A DNA stretch of 64,000 bases from Paraburkholderia terricola (GTDB taxonomy: Bacteria; Pseudomonadota; Gammaproteobacteria; Burkholderiales; Burkholderiaceae), in contig NZ_FRAB01000016.1 of NCBI RefSeq assembly GCF_900142195.1, positions 1 through 64,000 of the forward strand, read 5' to 3'. Shown piece after piece: positions 18,905 through 28,413 of the stretch; the stretch's first letter is position 1, and every line of letters begins with the position of its first letter. Under the pieces are notes generated by a model. It was not told the DNA's origin, ran no database searches, and saw nothing but the letters and a program-made list of their open reading frames with translations. Both the position numbers and the translations under genes were made by a program.

Positions 18905-19801
18905 TCAGGGCAACTCGTGCGTGCGCAGGAATTGCGCCGCGACTTCGCGCACCGGCTTGCCGTCGATGTCGACCTGCTTGTTCATGTCGAGCATGGTGTC
19001 GTTGTTCAGCGCGTCGGAGAGTGCGTTCAATTGCGTCGCGAGTTGCGGGTTCTGGTCGAGCGTCGACTTGCGCACCACCGGCGTCGCGTTGTATGCGGGG
19101 AAGTAGTGGCGGTCGTCTTCGAGCGGCACGATGTTGAAGCCCTTCACGCGGCCGTCCGTCGTGTAGATCAGACCGATCGGCACCTGGTTGTTATGCAGCG
19201 CGGTGTAGACGAGCCCCGGATCCATCTGACGCGTTTCCGCGCGGCTGAACGCCATGCCGTACGCCGCTTCGAGCGGCTTCAAACCATCGGGACGATTGGC
19301 GAACTCCGCGTCCATCGCGAACACGTGCTTCTTTTTCGGCTCCGCCGCGATCTTCGCCGCGAGCTGCGAAATCGTGCGGATGCCGGTCTGCTGCGCCAGT
19401 TGCTGCGGCAAGCCGAGTGCGTACGTATTATTCAGCGGCGACGCATGCAGCCATACGAGACCGCGCTTCGCATCGAGCGCTTTCACGCGTTCGTACATCG
19501 TCTTCGGGTCGAGCTTCTCGGCGATCTTGTTGTAGACGATGGCCGCGGTGCCGGTGTATTCCCACACCACGTCGACCTGGCCGTTCTCCTGCGCGCTGCG
19601 CAACAGCGTGCTGCCGAGGCCGGTGCGTGCGTCGATCGTGTAGCCCTTCGAGCGCAGATATTGCGACGTGATTTCCGTCAGCACGTATTGCTCGGTGAAG
19701 TTCTTGCCGCCGAGCACGAGCGTCGCCGCGCCCGCGTGCAGACTCGCTAGAAGCAATGCGCCGGCTGCGATCCAGCGGCTGCGTTTGAACCGATTCATCA
19801 T
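18905..19801 (-). CDS. Osmolyte ABC transporter substrate-binding protein
   Basis: A 298-residue periplasmic binding protein with a signal peptide (MNRFKRSRW, hydrophobic run, cleavage after GAA near residue 26). The OpuAC-family landmarks are visible: GGKNFTEQYVL directly after the signal, GLGSTLLRSAQENGQVDVVWEYTGT near 65-90, and the Tyr-rich HYFPAYNATPVV near 240. The family binds glycine betaine, carnitine, choline or related compatible solutes. It starts with ATG-ATG, with the first overlapping the preceding permease stop. Confidence 0.92.
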   Translation of the reverse strand: MMNRFKRSRWIAAGALLLASLHAGAATLVLGGKNFTEQYVLTEITSQYLRSKGYTIDARTGLGSTLLRSAQENGQVDVVWEYTGTAAIVYNKIAEKLDPKTMYERVKALDAKRGLVWLHASPLNNTYALGLPQQLAQQTGIRTISQLAAKIAAEPKKKHVFAMDAEFANRPDGLKPLEAAYGMAFSRAETRQMDPGLVYTALHNNQVPIGLIYTTDGRVKGFNIVPLEDDRHYFPAYNATPVVRKSTLDQNPQLATQLNALSDALNNDTMLDMNKQVDIDGKPVREVAAQFLRTHELP

Positions 19802-20514
19802 GCCGTCACCCCGCGTCGCGCGAGCAGATAGCGGCTGCCGGCGGAAACGATGCCGTCGAGCACCAGCGCGAGCATCGCGGTAGCCGCCGCGCCAAGCAGA
19901 AGCTGCTGCTGATTGTCCAGGTAGATGCCGGGGAAAATCAGCGTGCCGAGGCTGTCCGCGCCGATCAGATAGGCGAGCGGCGCGCTGCCCACGTTGATCG
20001 CGAGCGCGGTACGCACGCCGCCGATGATGATCGGCATCGCGTTGGGCAACTCGGCGCGCACCAGCGACTGCCAGGGCGTCATGCCGAGACCGCGCGCCGC
20101 TTCGCGCAGCGCGGGCGAGACGTTTTTCATGCCTTCGTAGGCATTGCGCGTGATCGGCAGCAACGACGCAAGAAACAGCGCGACGAGCGCCGGAATGTCG
20201 CCGATACCGAAGATGCCGAGCGCGATCGCCAGCACGGCCAGCGACGGAATCGTATTGCCGATGTTGAAGATCTGCATGAAGCGTTCGGCATGCCGCGCGA
20301 ACGACGGGCGGCTCAGCAGCACGCCGGCCGGAATGCCGACCAGCAACGCGAGAGCCATCGAATAACCGACCAGCAGCAGGTGCCGTTTCGTGTAGTAGAC
20401 GAGATCGGGCGCGTACTGATGCAGTGCGCCGGGGTCGATCGCGCGCCACAGTAATGCGACGACGATACCGATGGCGACAAGACTGCCGATCAGCCTGGCA
20501 GGACGTTGAATCAT
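19798..20514 (-). CDS. Osmolyte ABC transporter permease (first)
   Basis: A 238-residue permease, first gene of the operon, with about six hydrophobic segments and an EAA loop (LREAARGLGMTPWQSL near residue 140). Its ribosome site AAGGAGG precedes the ATG by 9 bases and is the strongest in the operon. Operon order is permease, binding protein, permease, ATPase, the same four components as OsmU and OpuC systems but in its own order. Expression is likely influenced by the 330-base leader described next. Confidence 0.92.
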   Translation of the reverse strand: MIQRPARLIGSLVAIGIVVALLWRAIDPGALHQYAPDLVYYTKRHLLLVGYSMALALLVGIPAGVLLSRPSFARHAERFMQIFNIGNTIPSLAVLAIALGIFGIGDIPALVALFLASLLPITRNAYEGMKNVSPALREAARGLGMTPWQSLVRAELPNAMPIIIGGVRTALAINVGSAPLAYLIGADSLGTLIFPGIYLDNQQQLLLGAAATAMLALVLDGIVSAGSRYLLARRGVTA

Positions 20515-20762
20515 GAAGATGCGCCTCCTTGTTCGAGCGGCGCGCGCAAATAGCCACGCCGCACAGGCGTCGTGACGACGCTGCGAATGGGAAGTTCGGG
20601 ACGCGGCAGGTGCCGCGAGGTGAACCGAGTGGTGCCGGGGTTTTGTCTTGCCCGGCGCGAGGGCGGTGGTTTGCTTTCGCCTTCGGTGGCGTGCCAGTGA
20701 TTAGAACTGGACGCCAGATCCATCGATGATGTTTGGATAGCTGCGCGAGGCCGCTTTCCGAC

Positions 20763-20849
20763 GGGGCTTGAGGGCCCCTCTTGAATACCGGTCTTTCCAC
20801 CGGCGAAGGGATGAATGCGCAATGCTGCCAGCTTGCATTCAACCCCTTC
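20763..20849 (-). promoter_or_regulatory. Tandem stem-loops in the leader of the osmolyte transporter operon
   Basis: Three adjacent inverted repeats. 20763-20778: GGGGC / GCCCC arms. 20789-20804: CCGGT / ACCGG arms around CTTTCC. 20805-20849: GAAGGG and GAATGC paired with GCATTC and CCCTTC, about 13 pairs with a small bulge. They lie 250-335 bases before the first operon start. No run of T follows, so they are not simple terminators. They may form a structured RNA leader or be DNA-binding sites; no known riboswitch class was recognised. Confidence 0.45.
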
Positions 20850-20964
20850 TAACTTGGGCTATCTAGCTGCGATGTCGCGGTTAGGGTGTAGGGATTATAC
20901 GGATGCGAGTGTGGTACGTCTACCCAAGTGGTTAATCCACGGGTTGACCGGCCGCATGCGCGGC

Positions 20965-20983
20965 CCCCGAAAACCCTCACCTT
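20965..20983 (-). repeat. Isolated iteron-like motif, about 34 kb from the origin array
   Basis: CCCCGAAAACCCTCACCTT, differing at one position from the best distal copies and equivalent to the reverse complement of the origin iteron (AAGGTGAGG...TTCGGGA). It is intergenic and just downstream of the DMT transporter stop. Confidence 0.7.
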
Positions 20984-21008
20984 GAACGCTCGCCGGCGAG
21001 CCGCGTGC

Positions 21009-21908
21009 TCACGAAACCTTCACGCGCCGCACGAAGATTCGCCGCGTCAAATCGAACGCCACCAGGTTGCCGGCCACGACCAGCAGCAGCCCGACCACCG
21101 CCAATCCGGACCACTGATAGCCTTCGAATATCGTCGACGCGGCCAGCGCCACGATCGGAAACAGCACCGTGCTGTAAGCAGCCCGTTCCGGGCCGATGCG
21201 TCCGACCAGCATCAGGTACGCCGTGAAGCCGATCACCGAGCCGAACACCGCCAGATAAGCGAGCGCGCCGAGATAACGCGCCGACGGCTCGACCGCGAAC
21301 GAAAAGCCGGCCAGCAGGCTGCCCACCGTCAATACGCTCGCGCCGATCAGCATCGCCCAGCTATTCGTGGCGAAGGGGTGCAAGCCCATCGATTGCATGC
21401 GGCTCGACAGCAGATTGCCGGCCGAAAAGCACAGCGTGCCGAGGAACGCGATCGCCAATCCCAACCATGCGGCGTGGTCGCCCAGGTGCCCCGCCATCTG
21501 CTGGACGAACAGACACACGATGCCGACGAGGCCCAGCAGCGCGCCCGCAATCGCCGACGGCTGCAACGGCCGGCCCATGAAAAGCCGGCCGTTGATGGAA
21601 TTCAGCAGCGGCGCGGTGGAAAACACCACGGCCACGAGACCGCTCGGCACGACCTGTTCGGCGTAGTAGAAACACAGAAAATTGACGCAGAAAAGCGCCA
21701 GCCCCTGCGCGGCGAGAAATCGCCATGCGGCGCGCGGCGGCATGATCGGCCGGCGCATGATGCGCAGCAAAGCGAACAGGACCAGTGCCGCGATCCAGAA
21801 GCGCCACGCAATCGAGACGGGCGGCGGCACCACGCCCAATTGCCACTTGATCGCGATCCAGGTGGTGCCCCAAATGAGCACGGTGACGGCATAGAGCGAA
21901 AGATTCAT
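21009..21908 (-). CDS. DMT-superfamily (EamA) transporter
   Basis: A 299-residue inner-membrane protein with ten hydrophobic segments in two EamA-type halves. It begins with LIWGTTWIAIKWQLG and has the repeat-half signature PLLNSINGRLFMG near residue 100. Members export or import amino acids, nucleobases, drugs or other metabolites. The gene is divergent from an AraC-type regulator, which may control it. Confidence 0.88.
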   Translation of the reverse strand: MNLSLYAVTVLIWGTTWIAIKWQLGVVPPPVSIAWRFWIAALVLFALLRIMRRPIMPPRAAWRFLAAQGLALFCVNFLCFYYAEQVVPSGLVAVVFSTAPLLNSINGRLFMGRPLQPSAIAGALLGLVGIVCLFVQQMAGHLGDHAAWLGLAIAFLGTLCFSAGNLLSSRMQSMGLHPFATNSWAMLIGASVLTVGSLLAGFSFAVEPSARYLGALAYLAVFGSVIGFTAYLMLVGRIGPERAAYSTVLFPIVALAASTIFEGYQWSGLAVVGLLLVVAGNLVAFDLTRRIFVRRVKVS

Positions 21909-22064
21909 GGCAAGCGCACGGCAGCGAAAACGGGAACTCGACTATGCCGGAGGCCCGCGCGCCGCACTTGTCCAGGATTGCGCACTTTTTCGCGGCGGCA
22001 AGCAGCCGCGAATGACGCACCGTATACTGGCGCCTGTTCAGTCGTCGAAAGATTCGCTCGTTCC

Positions 22065-22982
22065 GTGGACCCCACACCGCCCGCCCTCGCGTTGAATTCC
22101 ACTGAAATGCCGTTCGGCCTTCAGTCGGTTTGTCACACGCTGAGCAGCGCCAACGCGAATCTCGAGCGCTTCGCGTGGCTTGGCGACCGGCTCGCCATTG
22201 CCGTCTGGACACGCGACATAGAAGAAGCCGAAACCGCCTATGAGCGGCCCGGCCATCACACGCTGTCATGCTACCTGGACGGCGGCTATCGCACCGAGCG
22301 TCAGAAAATGCCCGGACGCTACGGTGCGCCGTCCCGGCTCTGCGCGTTGCCCGGCGATCACGAATCGCGCTGGTGGGTGCGCGGGCATATGCACTTCATG
22401 CATCTGTATTTCCTGCCGGAACACTTCACGCAGCGCGCCGTTCAGGAACTCGACCGCGAGCCGCGCGAACTCACGCTCGCCGATCGCACCTATTTCGAAG
22501 ACGCCCGCATCGCGAGCCTGTGCCAATCGCTCGCCAATGAGAACTGGCAAGACCCGGACGGCCTGCTGCGCACCAATGAGACCGCGCATCAGGTGCTGAG
22601 TCTGCTGTTGCGTGCGCAAGGCGTGCGCCGCACCGACGCGGTACTCAAGGGCGGCCTGTCGGTCGCGACGCGCCGGCGCTTGCGCGACTACATCGAGAGC
22701 CATCTTGCGCAGACGCTCACGCTTGGCGAACTCGCCGGCGTCGCGGCGTTGTCGGAGTTTCATCTTGCGCGCATGTTCCGCACGTCGTTCGGGCTGCCGC
22801 CCGCTGCGTGGATCGCGCAGCAGCGGCTCGACCGCGCCCGCACGCTGTTGCGCACCACCGCACTGCCGCTCGCGCAAATCGCGGAGCAATGCGGCTATGC
22901 GAACGCCAGCCATTTCAGCCACCGTTTTCGCGAAAGCGTCGGCGTCGCGCCGACCGCGTTTCGGCAGGCGGTCGGCGTTTAA
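22065..22982 (+). CDS. AraC-family transcriptional regulator
   Basis: About 305 residues. The C-terminal 100 residues are a double helix-turn-helix of the AraC/XylS type (LGELAGVAALSEFHLARMF, then LAQIAEQCGYANASHFSHRF). The N-terminal 190 residues are a cupin-like effector-binding region with no close match that I recognise. The GTG at 22065 is taken as start; ATG 22107 is equally possible and neither has a strong ribosome site. It diverges from the DMT transporter gene across about 155 bp, so it probably regulates that exporter or itself. Confidence 0.87.
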   Translation: MDPTPPALALNSTEMPFGLQSVCHTLSSANANLERFAWLGDRLAIAVWTRDIEEAETAYERPGHHTLSCYLDGGYRTERQKMPGRYGAPSRLCALPGDHESRWWVRGHMHFMHLYFLPEHFTQRAVQELDREPRELTLADRTYFEDARIASLCQSLANENWQDPDGLLRTNETAHQVLSLLLRAQGVRRTDAVLKGGLSVATRRRLRDYIESHLAQTLTLGELAGVAALSEFHLARMFRTSFGLPPAAWIAQQRLDRARTLLRTTALPLAQIAEQCGYANASHFSHRFRESVGVAPTAFRQAVGV

Positions 22983-23006
22983 CCGGGTGGGCTGGCGCGC
23001 CTGGCT

Positions 23007-26000
23007 TTACTGCAACGCCATTGCCAGCACGCGCGCTACGTGGATCGCGTCGACGCCCGCGCCGTCGTGAATCTGATGCCGGCAGCTCGTGCCGTCGGCC
23101 ACCATCACCGTGTTGCTGTCGATCTTGCGCACCGCCGGCAGCAGCGACAATTCCGCCATGGCTTGCGAGCTCGCGTAATGCTCGGCCTCGTAGCCGAAAC
23201 TACCGGCCATGCCGCAGCACGACGATTCGACCGTCGACACCTTCAACCCGGGAATCCACTTCAGCACGGTTTGGACGGGCATGAACGCATCGAAAGCCTT
23301 CTGATGGCAATGACCATGCACCAGCGCCTGCTGTTTGGCCAACGGCTTTAGCGCAAGCTGCAAGCGCCCGGCCTGTTCCTCGCGCACCAGAAACTCTTCG
23401 AATAGAAACGCCTGTTTCGAAAGCCGCTGTGCTTCCTCGCCGAAGCCGTAGTGCAGGAACTCGTCGCGCAACGACAGCAAACAGGAAGGCTCCAGACCGA
23501 CGATCGGCACGCCCCGCTCCACGAACGGCCTGAACAGATCCAGCATGCGCCGCGCTTCCTGCTTCGCTTCGTCGACGAGGCCGGCCGCGAGAAACGTGCG
23601 GCCGCAGCACACCGGCCGCTCGCCCTGGCGCGTGTTGAAGTGCACGGCGTAACCGGCGGCCTCGAACACCTGCTGCGCGGCACGCGCGTTCTCCGGCTCC
23701 ATGTTGTTGTTGAACGTATCGACGAACAACAGCACTTCTTTCAGCGCACCGGTTTTAGCGGGTTTCGCAGCCGCAGCCGCAGCCGCAGTTGTTGCCGTTG
23801 TCGTCACGCCGGATAAAAACGACTTTCTGAACCGCGGCAAGCGCCGTTCCGGCGCGAAGCCCACGGTCCGCTTGAACCATGCCGACAACACCGGCACGTT
23901 ATCGGCCAGGGCCATCAAGCCCGGCATGCGGCTCGCCGTTGCCGCATAGCGCGGGATGAAGGCGACCAGCCTGTCACGCAGACGCAGATTATGCCGCTTC
24001 ACGCGCGCCGCCCGCGCTTCGATCTTGAACTTCGCCATGTCGATGCCGGTCGGGCAATCGCGCTTGCAGCCCTTGCACGACACGCAGAGATCGAGCGTGT
24101 CCTTCACGTCGTCGCTGGCAAGGCCCGCCTCGCCCAGTTGACCCGAGATCGCGAGGCGCAAGGTATTCGCGCGTCCGCGCGTGACGTGCTGCTCGTCCTT
24201 CGTCACGCGATAGCTCGGGCACATCGTGCCCGCGTCGAATTTGCGGCAATGGCCGTTGTTGTTGCACATCTCCACGGCTTTCGCGAGTCCGCCGGACAGA
24301 TCGTTGCCGCTGCCCGGCGCCGTCTCCTGCCCGGTCAGCGGATCGCGCTCGACGTTCCATGCGGACCAGTCGAGCGCCGTGTCGATCTTCCGAGCCTCGT
24401 AACCGGGTGCGAAACGAAAATTGCGCGCGTCGTCCATTTTCGGCGGACGCACTATCTTGTCGGGATTGAAGCGGTTGTCGGGATCGAACAGCGCCTTGAT
24501 CTCGCCGAACGCCTGGTTCAGGCGCGGCCCGTATTGCCACGCGACCCATTCGCCGCGGCACAGGCCGTCGCCGTGTTCGCCCGAAAACGCGCCCTTGTAT
24601 TCGCGCACCAGGGCCGCCGCTTCCTCGGCGATCGCCCGCATCTTCACCGCGCCGTCGCGCCGCATGTCGAGAATCGGCCGCACGTGCAGCGTGCCGACGC
24701 TCGCATGGGCGTACCACGTGCCTTCTGTGCCGTTGCGGTGGAACACGTCGGTCAGACGGCTCGTGTATTCGGCCAGATGTTCGGGCGGCACGGCGCAATC
24801 TTCGATGAAGGAGACCGGCTTGCCGTCGCCCTTCATGCTCATCATGATGTTCAGCCCGGCCTTGCGGACTTCCCACAACGCTTTCTGTTCGTTTGCATCG
24901 GGCATCTCGACGACCGAATCGGGCAAGCCGAGATCAGCCATCAATTCGCCGAGCTGCCTGAGCGACGCGAGTTGCGCGTCGCGCTCCTCGCCCGCGAACT
25001 CCACCAGCAGGATCGCTTGCGGCTGACCGACCAGCGCCTTTTCGATCACCGGACGAAACGCCGGATTGCTCATCGCCAGGTCGATCATCGTGCGATCGAC
25101 CAGTTCCACCGCCACGGGTTTCAGCCTGACGATGTGCTGCGTCAGATCCATCGCCTGCCAGAAGGTCGGAAAGTTGACCATGCCGAGCGTTTTATGCGCG
25201 GGCAGCGGCGCGAGCTTGAGCGTCAATTGCCGGCTGAACGCGAGCGTGCCTTCCGAGCCGACCAGCAGATGCGCGAGATTCGCGAAGCCGTCATCGGTAT
25301 AGGCGCGCGGATTCTGGCAATCGAACAGGTCGATGTTGTAGCCCGCCACGCGGCGCAAAACCTTCGGCACGCGCGCGACGATTTCATCGCGCTCGCGTTG
25401 CGCGATCTGCGTCACGCCGGCGAGTATCTGCTGCAAACGCGCGCCTTGCGGCGGCTCGCGCAACGACGCGAAACGCGCTTCGCCGCCGTCGGCGAGAATC
25501 GCGTCGATCGCCTCGACGTTGTGCACCATGTTGCCGTATTCGATCGAACGCGAGCCGCACGAGTTGTTGCCGGCCATGCCGCCGATCGTGCATTGCGCGG
25601 CCGTCGAGACGTCGACTGGAAACCATAGTCCGTGCGGCTTGAGCCATGCGTTCAGATGATCCAGCACGACGCCGGGCTCGACCGTCACCGTGCGCGCCTC
25701 CGCATCGAACGCGACGACGCTGTTCAGCCACTTGCTCGTGTCGATCACCAGCGCTTCGCCGACCGTCTGACCGCATTGGCTCGTGCCCGCGCCGCGCGCG
25801 AGCAGCGGCACTTTCTCGCTGCGGGCAATGTCGAGCGCGATGCGCAGATCGTCCTGATCGCGCGGCACGACCACGCCGATCGGCGTGATCTGATAGATCG
25901 ACGCATCGGTGGCGTAGCGACCGCGGCTCGCCGCATCGAACAGCACGTCGCCGCGCAACGATTTGCGCAGATGTTGCGCGAGCGGACTCGACGGACGCGC

Positions 26001-26057
26001 GGCGCTGGGAACCAGATGGATCGGCTTGACGAGCAAGGCGGAAGTGGGATTCGTCAT
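23007..26057 (-). CDS. ydiJ: YdiJ-like FAD/4Fe-4S D-2-hydroxyacid dehydrogenase
   Basis: A 1016-residue flavoprotein almost the same length as E. coli YdiJ. The N-terminal half is a PCMH-type FAD-binding domain (ARGAGTSQCGQ near residue 90) plus an FAD-linked oxidase C domain. A ferredoxin-type cluster lies near 660 (CVSCKGCKRDCPTG). The C-terminal third has Cys-Cys-Gly modules (CCGRTF; SSCCGMAGSFGYE). Relatives oxidise D-2-hydroxyglutarate or D-lactate and pass electrons to the respiratory chain. A low-complexity Ala/Thr linker (around residues 750-765, encoded by a GCAGCC-rich repeat near 23770-23800) separates the cluster and CCG parts. It is the last gene of a run with a hydratase, MFS and aminotransferase. 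Confidence 0.9.
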   Translation of the reverse strand: MTNPTSALLVKPIHLVPSAARPSSPLAQHLRKSLRGDVLFDAASRGRYATDASIYQITPIGVVVPRDQDDLRIALDIARSEKVPLLARGAGTSQCGQTVGEALVIDTSKWLNSVVAFDAEARTVTVEPGVVLDHLNAWLKPHGLWFPVDVSTAAQCTIGGMAGNNSCGSRSIEYGNMVHNVEAIDAILADGGEARFASLREPPQGARLQQILAGVTQIAQRERDEIVARVPKVLRRVAGYNIDLFDCQNPRAYTDDGFANLAHLLVGSEGTLAFSRQLTLKLAPLPAHKTLGMVNFPTFWQAMDLTQHIVRLKPVAVELVDRTMIDLAMSNPAFRPVIEKALVGQPQAILLVEFAGEERDAQLASLRQLGELMADLGLPDSVVEMPDANEQKALWEVRKAGLNIMMSMKGDGKPVSFIEDCAVPPEHLAEYTSRLTDVFHRNGTEGTWYAHASVGTLHVRPILDMRRDGAVKMRAIAEEAAALVREYKGAFSGEHGDGLCRGEWVAWQYGPRLNQAFGEIKALFDPDNRFNPDKIVRPPKMDDARNFRFAPGYEARKIDTALDWSAWNVERDPLTGQETAPGSGNDLSGGLAKAVEMCNNNGHCRKFDAGTMCPSYRVTKDEQHVTRGRANTLRLAISGQLGEAGLASDDVKDTLDLCVSCKGCKRDCPTGIDMAKFKIEARAARVKRHNLRLRDRLVAFIPRYAATASRMPGLMALADNVPVLSAWFKRTVGFAPERRLPRFRKSFLSGVTTTATTAAAAAAAKPAKTGALKEVLLFVDTFNNNMEPENARAAQQVFEAAGYAVHFNTRQGERPVCCGRTFLAAGLVDEAKQEARRMLDLFRPFVERGVPIVGLEPSCLLSLRDEFLHYGFGEEAQRLSKQAFLFEEFLVREEQAGRLQLALKPLAKQQALVHGHCHQKAFDAFMPVQTVLKWIPGLKVSTVESSCCGMAGSFGYEAEHYASSQAMAELSLLPAVRKIDSNTVMVADGTSCRHQIHDGAGVDAIHVARVLAMALQ

Positions 26058-26080
26058 ATCGTCGGCCTATCGAAAACCGG

Positions 26081-26830
26081 CTAGTACAGCGTGACGCTGA
26101 CGGGCGCAAGCCCTTCGATGCGCCCGCTCGCGGTGCCCGCGCTGCGCGGAAAGAACATGCCGGTGTAGGAACCGGTCGTGACGATCATCTCCGGCGTCAC
26201 CGCAATGCCGCGCGAGGTGGCGTGATTGACGAGCCATGTCAGCAAGCGCCGCGGATCGCCGGCCGGATTGGCGGGCGCCATTTCCAGCACGTCGTGCCCG
26301 TCGAAACTGAAACGCAGCGACGGCGCGACGAACGGAAAGTCCTCGCGATACGGCGTGAATTCGCCGACGATCAGCGCGCCGTGGTTCTGCAAGTCCGCGA
26401 GTTGCGCCAGCTTGTCGACGTCGGGCCACGCGGCATAACGGCTCGCGACGATTTCGATGGTCGCGCCGATCGAGCCGATGCCCGCGCGCACTTCGGCTTC
26501 GCCATAGGGCGTGGCCGAAGGATCGAAGCGGCGCCCGAAGCGAAACGCAATCTCCAGTTCGAGTCCCAACGGCGCGAAGGCTTTGCGCCGCAGCCGCGCG
26601 CCATCGGCATGCAAATCGACGTGAGGCAAGGGCGCGCCCTGAACCGGTCCGCTGTCGGACTTCGCGCCGATTTTCCAGCCGCCGATGCGCGCGCCGAACA
26701 GGTTGAGGATTTCGTGCTGGATCGCATAGGCCGCGTCGGCGCTGGCGGGTATTTGCGCCGGCGTCAACGCGTCGAGCGTCGTATGATCGCGGCGGGCATC
26801 GGCGAGACGCCGGCTCAGTGATGTGGTCAT
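26081..26830 (-). CDS. 2-Keto-4-pentenoate hydratase / FAH-family protein
   Basis: A 249-residue protein related to 2-keto-4-pentenoate hydratase and 2-oxohept-3-enedioate hydratase. It has GGWKIGAKSD near residue 50 and the acidic metal-binding segment LGLELEIAFRFG near 93. The fold begins only after MTTSL, so the ATG at 26830 is preferred; an alternative at 26860 adds ten residues. It lies 23 bp upstream of the ydiJ-like gene and 35 bp after the MFS gene, so an operon is likely. The substrate is unknown; the neighbours suggest a hydroxy- or keto-acid pathway rather than aromatic meta-cleavage. Confidence 0.78.
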   Translation of the reverse strand: MTTSLSRRLADARRDHTTLDALTPAQIPASADAAYAIQHEILNLFGARIGGWKIGAKSDSGPVQGAPLPHVDLHADGARLRRKAFAPLGLELEIAFRFGRRFDPSATPYGEAEVRAGIGSIGATIEIVASRYAAWPDVDKLAQLADLQNHGALIVGEFTPYREDFPFVAPSLRFSFDGHDVLEMAPANPAGDPRRLLTWLVNHATSRGIAVTPEMIVTTGSYTGMFFPRSAGTASGRIEGLAPVSVTLY

Positions 26831-26865
26831 GTCTTTAAGGGCGAGAGTAAAACCACGCATGGCGC

Positions 26866-28152
26866 TTACGCACCCACGCTCGTGGTCGCATGTGTCGTGT
26901 CCGCCGCGCCGAGCGCGAACCGGCTTTCCGGCTGCATGCGGAACGCGAGCACCACGCCGATCGCCATCAACAGCATGCTGCCGACGAACGGCAATTCCCA
27001 GCTGCCGGAATAGTCGATCAGGAAACCGCCGACCACAGGCGAGATGATCGCGGCCAGGGCCGAGCCGGTATTCATCATGCCGCTCGCGGTGCCGGAGCAT
27101 TCCGGTGCGATGTCCATCGGAATCGCCCACATCGGGCCGATCGTCATTTCGGCGAAGAAGAAGCCGGATGCGAGGCACGCCATCGACAGATACACGCTGT
27201 GCGTGAACATCAGCGGAATGAGCGAGAGCAGGCAGAACAGCATGCAGACCGACACCATCCAGCTACGCGCGCGCTTCAGGCTGCCGGTGCGCGTGAAGAT
27301 CCAGTCGGTCACGATGCCGCCGAGCGTGTCGCCGATCACGCCGGCGAGGAACACCACCGACGCGAAGATCGCCGACTTCTTCAGATCCAGGTGATAGCTG
27401 TGCAGGAAGTACTGCGGAATCCAGCTCAGGAACAGCCACAGGGTCCAGCCATAGCAAAAGTAGACGACCGTGACCGGCGCCATGCGGCGAAACAGTTTTC
27501 CCCACGGCACGCCGGCCGCTTTGGGCTTCGGCGTCGGCAACACCGCGAGTTCCTCGCTCGTGATACGCGGATGATCTTTCGGATGTTCGGTGAAGGTGAA
27601 CGCCCACACGACGACCCACAGCAAGCTGAAGACGCCGCAGATATAGAACGACTCACGCCAGCCCCACGTCGCCATCACGAGCACGATCAGGCCCGGCGCA
27701 ACCGCGTTGCCGATACGTGACGCCGCATGGGTGATGCCCTGCGCGAAGCCGCGCTTCTCCTTCGCGACCCAGCGCGCCATCGCGGACGTGGCGGCGGGAA
27801 ACGTGGCGCCCTCGCCGAAGCCGAGCAACACGCGCGCGGCCAGCAACGAGATCAGGCCGCCGGCGAAACCGGTCAGCAAGGTTGCAACGCCCCACACCGC
27901 GCCGCAAAAGAGCAGCGTGCGCCTCGCGCCGAAGCGGTCGCTCACCCAGCCGCCGATGATCTGAAACAGCAGATACGGATACGCGAACGCCGAGAACACC
28001 AGGCCCACTTCCGTATGCGAGAGATGAAATTCCTTGCCGAAACCCGCGGCCGCGGTACTGACGTTGACGCGGTCGAGGTAGGTGATGAAGTACATGATGC
28101 ATAGCATCACTAGAACGATACTGGTCGCACTGGTCACACGAAACCGCTTCAT
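26866..28152 (-). CDS. MFS transporter, anion:cation symporter (ACS) type
   Basis: A 428-residue transporter with 12 hydrophobic segments. The first reads YFITYLDRVNVS, typical of the ACS family (glucarate, galactonate, phthalate and 4-hydroxyphenylacetate carriers), and GWVSDRFGARR matches the loop 2-3 signature. The ATG at 28152 follows GGAGAGAGACG. It sits between the aminotransferase and hydratase genes on the same strand and probably imports the organic acid that the neighbouring enzymes degrade. Confidence 0.9.
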   Translation of the reverse strand: MKRFRVTSATSIVLVMLCIMYFITYLDRVNVSTAAAGFGKEFHLSHTEVGLVFSAFAYPYLLFQIIGGWVSDRFGARRTLLFCGAVWGVATLLTGFAGGLISLLAARVLLGFGEGATFPAATSAMARWVAKEKRGFAQGITHAASRIGNAVAPGLIVLVMATWGWRESFYICGVFSLLWVVVWAFTFTEHPKDHPRITSEELAVLPTPKPKAAGVPWGKLFRRMAPVTVVYFCYGWTLWLFLSWIPQYFLHSYHLDLKKSAIFASVVFLAGVIGDTLGGIVTDWIFTRTGSLKRARSWMVSVCMLFCLLSLIPLMFTHSVYLSMACLASGFFFAEMTIGPMWAIPMDIAPECSGTASGMMNTGSALAAIISPVVGGFLIDYSGSWELPFVGSMLLMAIGVVLAFRMQPESRFALGAADTTHATTSVGA

Positions 28153-28413
28153 CGTCTCTCTCCGTTGCAGTCTGTCGACGGCACGCCCGGAATGGCGCGC
28201 TGCGTCGTCGCCCATCGGCGGCACGCGCCGCGGGCACATCGCATGTTTGTTGTTCGAGCCGCGTTCTGTGCGCGGCTTTCGTGAGGGAAGTGCCCCCCGC
28301 CTTCCCTTGCTGCGAATCGCTTGCTGCCTGCTGTTTGTTTGTCTGCTGCTTGTTGCTGTTTGTTGCTCAACGCTGTCGCTGATTGCTTTTTCGAGCGTCG
28401 ATGCGTGTGGTGA

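Larger units (their letters stand above)
20515..21008. other. Long intergenic region: operon leader plus one iteron-like copy
   Basis: About 0.5 kb between the osmolyte transporter operon and a DMT transporter gene (both on the minus strand). It contains the stem-loops at 20763-20849 and, at 20965-20983, a good copy of the motif that repeats at the replication origin. The open frames through it have shuffled composition and are not considered genes. Confidence 0.6.

Noticed and set aside
20511..20822. Possible small gene before the osmolyte operon
   Set aside because: No ribosome site, random-looking composition, and it covers the stem-loops of the leader.
23757..23805. Microsatellite of GCAGCC units as a phase-variation tract
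   Set aside because: The unit length is a multiple of three and lies in a low-complexity linker, so changes would not shift the frame.
23991..25628. 545-residue plus-strand open frame
   Set aside because: Antisense shadow of the ydiJ-like gene; composition typical of the complement of GC-rich coding DNA.
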